From a virus: DNA of 56,277 nucleotides. The notes below the pieces were generated by a model. It had not been told where the DNA came from. It saw nothing but the letters and a program-made list of their open reading frames with translations, and searched no databases. The DNA lies in the IMG/VR virus record IMGVR_UViG_3300017968_000010, positions 1 to 56,277 of that record, one strand, 5' to 3'. Positions within the stretch are counted from its first letter, which is position 1; the number at the start of each line of letters is the position of its first letter. This document shows, one piece after another, positions 55,462 through 56,277 of this stretch. Both the position numbers and the translations under genes were made by a program.

Positions 55462-56277
55462 TTAAAATATCATACTTAAAAGTAATGATCTGTTTTTGCT
55501 TATTAACTCATCTCTTGTACTATTACTATTTACATAATAGATACCAGTTTTTCCAATGTCTTGAGTTTTAGTATAAATTTTAACACCATCTGTTGGAGCC
55601 GCCGGATCAAGAGTATTATCATCAACACTAGGTGTTGCTAAAATATGTAGTTGGTCATCAATTACAACAGAACCTGTGCCAGGCGCACTTAAAGTTAAAT
55701 CTGCTCCACTATTAGTAGTTTCAATAGTAGAATTTACAAATCTAAAATCATGCATTTCTGTTCTATCATTATAGAAGTTTGCTGTAGTAATACTGTCAAC
55801 AGTAACAGCAAAGTTACTTGGGTGTCCAGTTGTTTCACTGTCAAACACTTCAACTTCTGTTAAACTTGCAGTACCTGTTCTTAGTCTTGTAAAGTTTGCC
55901 GCGGCAACCTGTTGTGCAATAACGTTGTCAACATATTTTTTATTAGGAATATCGTCGTCGTCTGTAATTTGATCTTCGTAGTTGTTAGTTCCACTAACAC
56001 TAATAACACCAGTACCACTATTAATTAAAAATAAATCACCACCACCGGTTGTAATACTTCTTACTTGTAATCCAATGTTACCACCGTTTTCGTCAATTAA
56101 TGTAAATGCACCTGTTCTAATAGTTTGTGAAACAGGATCATTCCAGTTAATTGTTTCGTCAAACAAAATCTGTGTATCAGGCAAACTACCTCTGTCAATT
56201 CTAATACCTGCTTGTCCAAGTGTTACACCAACACCAGTTTCGCCATTGTTAATAACAATAATATTATCGTTAACTTC
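55462..56277 (-). CDS. Fibre-like virion protein, partial (N-terminus beyond right edge)
   Basis: The frame is open for 272 codons from the right edge to the stop, so the true start lies outside the window. A TTG at 56184 could be read as a start but the frame continues upstream with coding-like sequence (VNDNIIVINNGETGVGVTLG), so I treat the gene as truncated. The visible part is beta-rich: TIRTGAFTLIDENGG, SGTNNYEDQITDDDDIPNKK with KYVDN as in the 343-aa protein, STIETTNSGADLTLSAPGTG and SVVIDDQLHI like the two 490-aa fibres. It is likely a member of the same fibre family. Confidence 0.85.
   Translation of the reverse strand, partial: EVNDNIIVINNGETGVGVTLGQAGIRIDRGSLPDTQILFDETINWNDPVSQTIRTGAFTLIDENGGNIGLQVRSITTGGGDLFLINSGTGVISVSGTNNYEDQITDDDDIPNKKYVDNVIAQQVAAANFTRLRTGTASLTEVEVFDSETTGHPSNFAVTVDSITTANFYNDRTEMHDFRFVNSTIETTNSGADLTLSAPGTGSVVIDDQLHILATPSVDDNTLDPAAPTDGVKIYTKTQDIGKTGIYYVNSNSTRDELISKNRSLLLSMIF

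Noticed and set aside
56184-56277. TTG at 56184 as start of the right-edge gene
   Set aside because: The frame stays open with fibre-like coding sequence to the window edge, so the gene is truncated and not started there.
1-56277. tRNA genes, CRISPR arrays, insertion sequences, integrase or attachment sites
   Set aside because: None was recognised by eye. Intergenic regions are too short for most of them, and all long frames fit phage late genes.

Overview
The window reads as part of the late (virion) region of an AT-rich marine T4-like contractile-tailed phage (myovirus). The evidence is a set of recognisable T4 core proteins: large terminase gp17, small terminase gp16, head completion gp4, tail tube gp19, tail sheath gp18, dNMP kinase gp1, neck gp13 and gp14, and tail terminator gp15. 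Around them are very long modular fibre-like proteins of the kind seen in marine T4-like phages. About 16 copies of a T4-type late promoter box (ATAAATA) precede these genes. The host cannot be named from the sequence; the heptose genes point to a Gram-negative host but do not identify it.

Layout. 1-13150 is almost all minus strand and holds the packaging, head, tube, sheath and neck genes. The only plus-strand gene there is a small HNH/zinc-ribbon gene (11271-11609) set between the sheath and dNMP kinase genes. At 13171-13191 two late promoters stand back to back and drive gp13 leftward and gp14 rightward. 13200-19291 is a plus-strand run: gp14, gp15, then a NUDIX hydrolase, HldE, HldD, a cupin and a probable 2OG-Fe(II) oxygenase. 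From 19292 to the right edge everything is minus strand again. Transcription there runs from fibre-like genes at the right, through three Gly/Cys-rich putative adhesins with chaperone-like partners, into a block of four enzymes (GT9-type glycosyltransferase, SGNH protein, NodU/CmcH-type carbamoyltransferase, methyltransferase). It then continues through a protein with a copper-site-like cupredoxin domain to a 2554-residue fibre-like protein.

Main idea. The two enzyme blocks fit one another. HldE and HldD make ADP-heptose, the GT9 family includes the heptosyltransferases, and NodU/CmcH-type enzymes O-carbamoylate sugars, including a core heptose in some bacterial LPS. The enzymes appear to be expressed late and lie directly beside fibre and adhesin genes. 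I infer a phage-encoded route to a (possibly carbamoylated) heptose-containing glycan, placed either on the virion or on the host envelope. This is a hypothesis: the individual family calls are strong for HldE, HldD and the carbamoyltransferase, moderate for GT9 and SGNH, and the shared pathway is inference.

Regulation. Late boxes often overlap the previous stop codon. In three cases the box ends exactly 5 nt before the AUG, which predicts leaderless mRNAs. One perfect host-type sigma70 promoter (TTGACA, 17 bp, TATAAT) lies before the dNMP kinase gene, the only clearly metabolic gene of the left part. Two minus-strand intrinsic terminators are visible. A 149-nt structured leader with two mini-ORFs precedes one fibre gene. 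Both edge genes (1-1521 and 55462-56277) run out of the window. No tRNA, CRISPR array, integrase or insertion sequence was seen.
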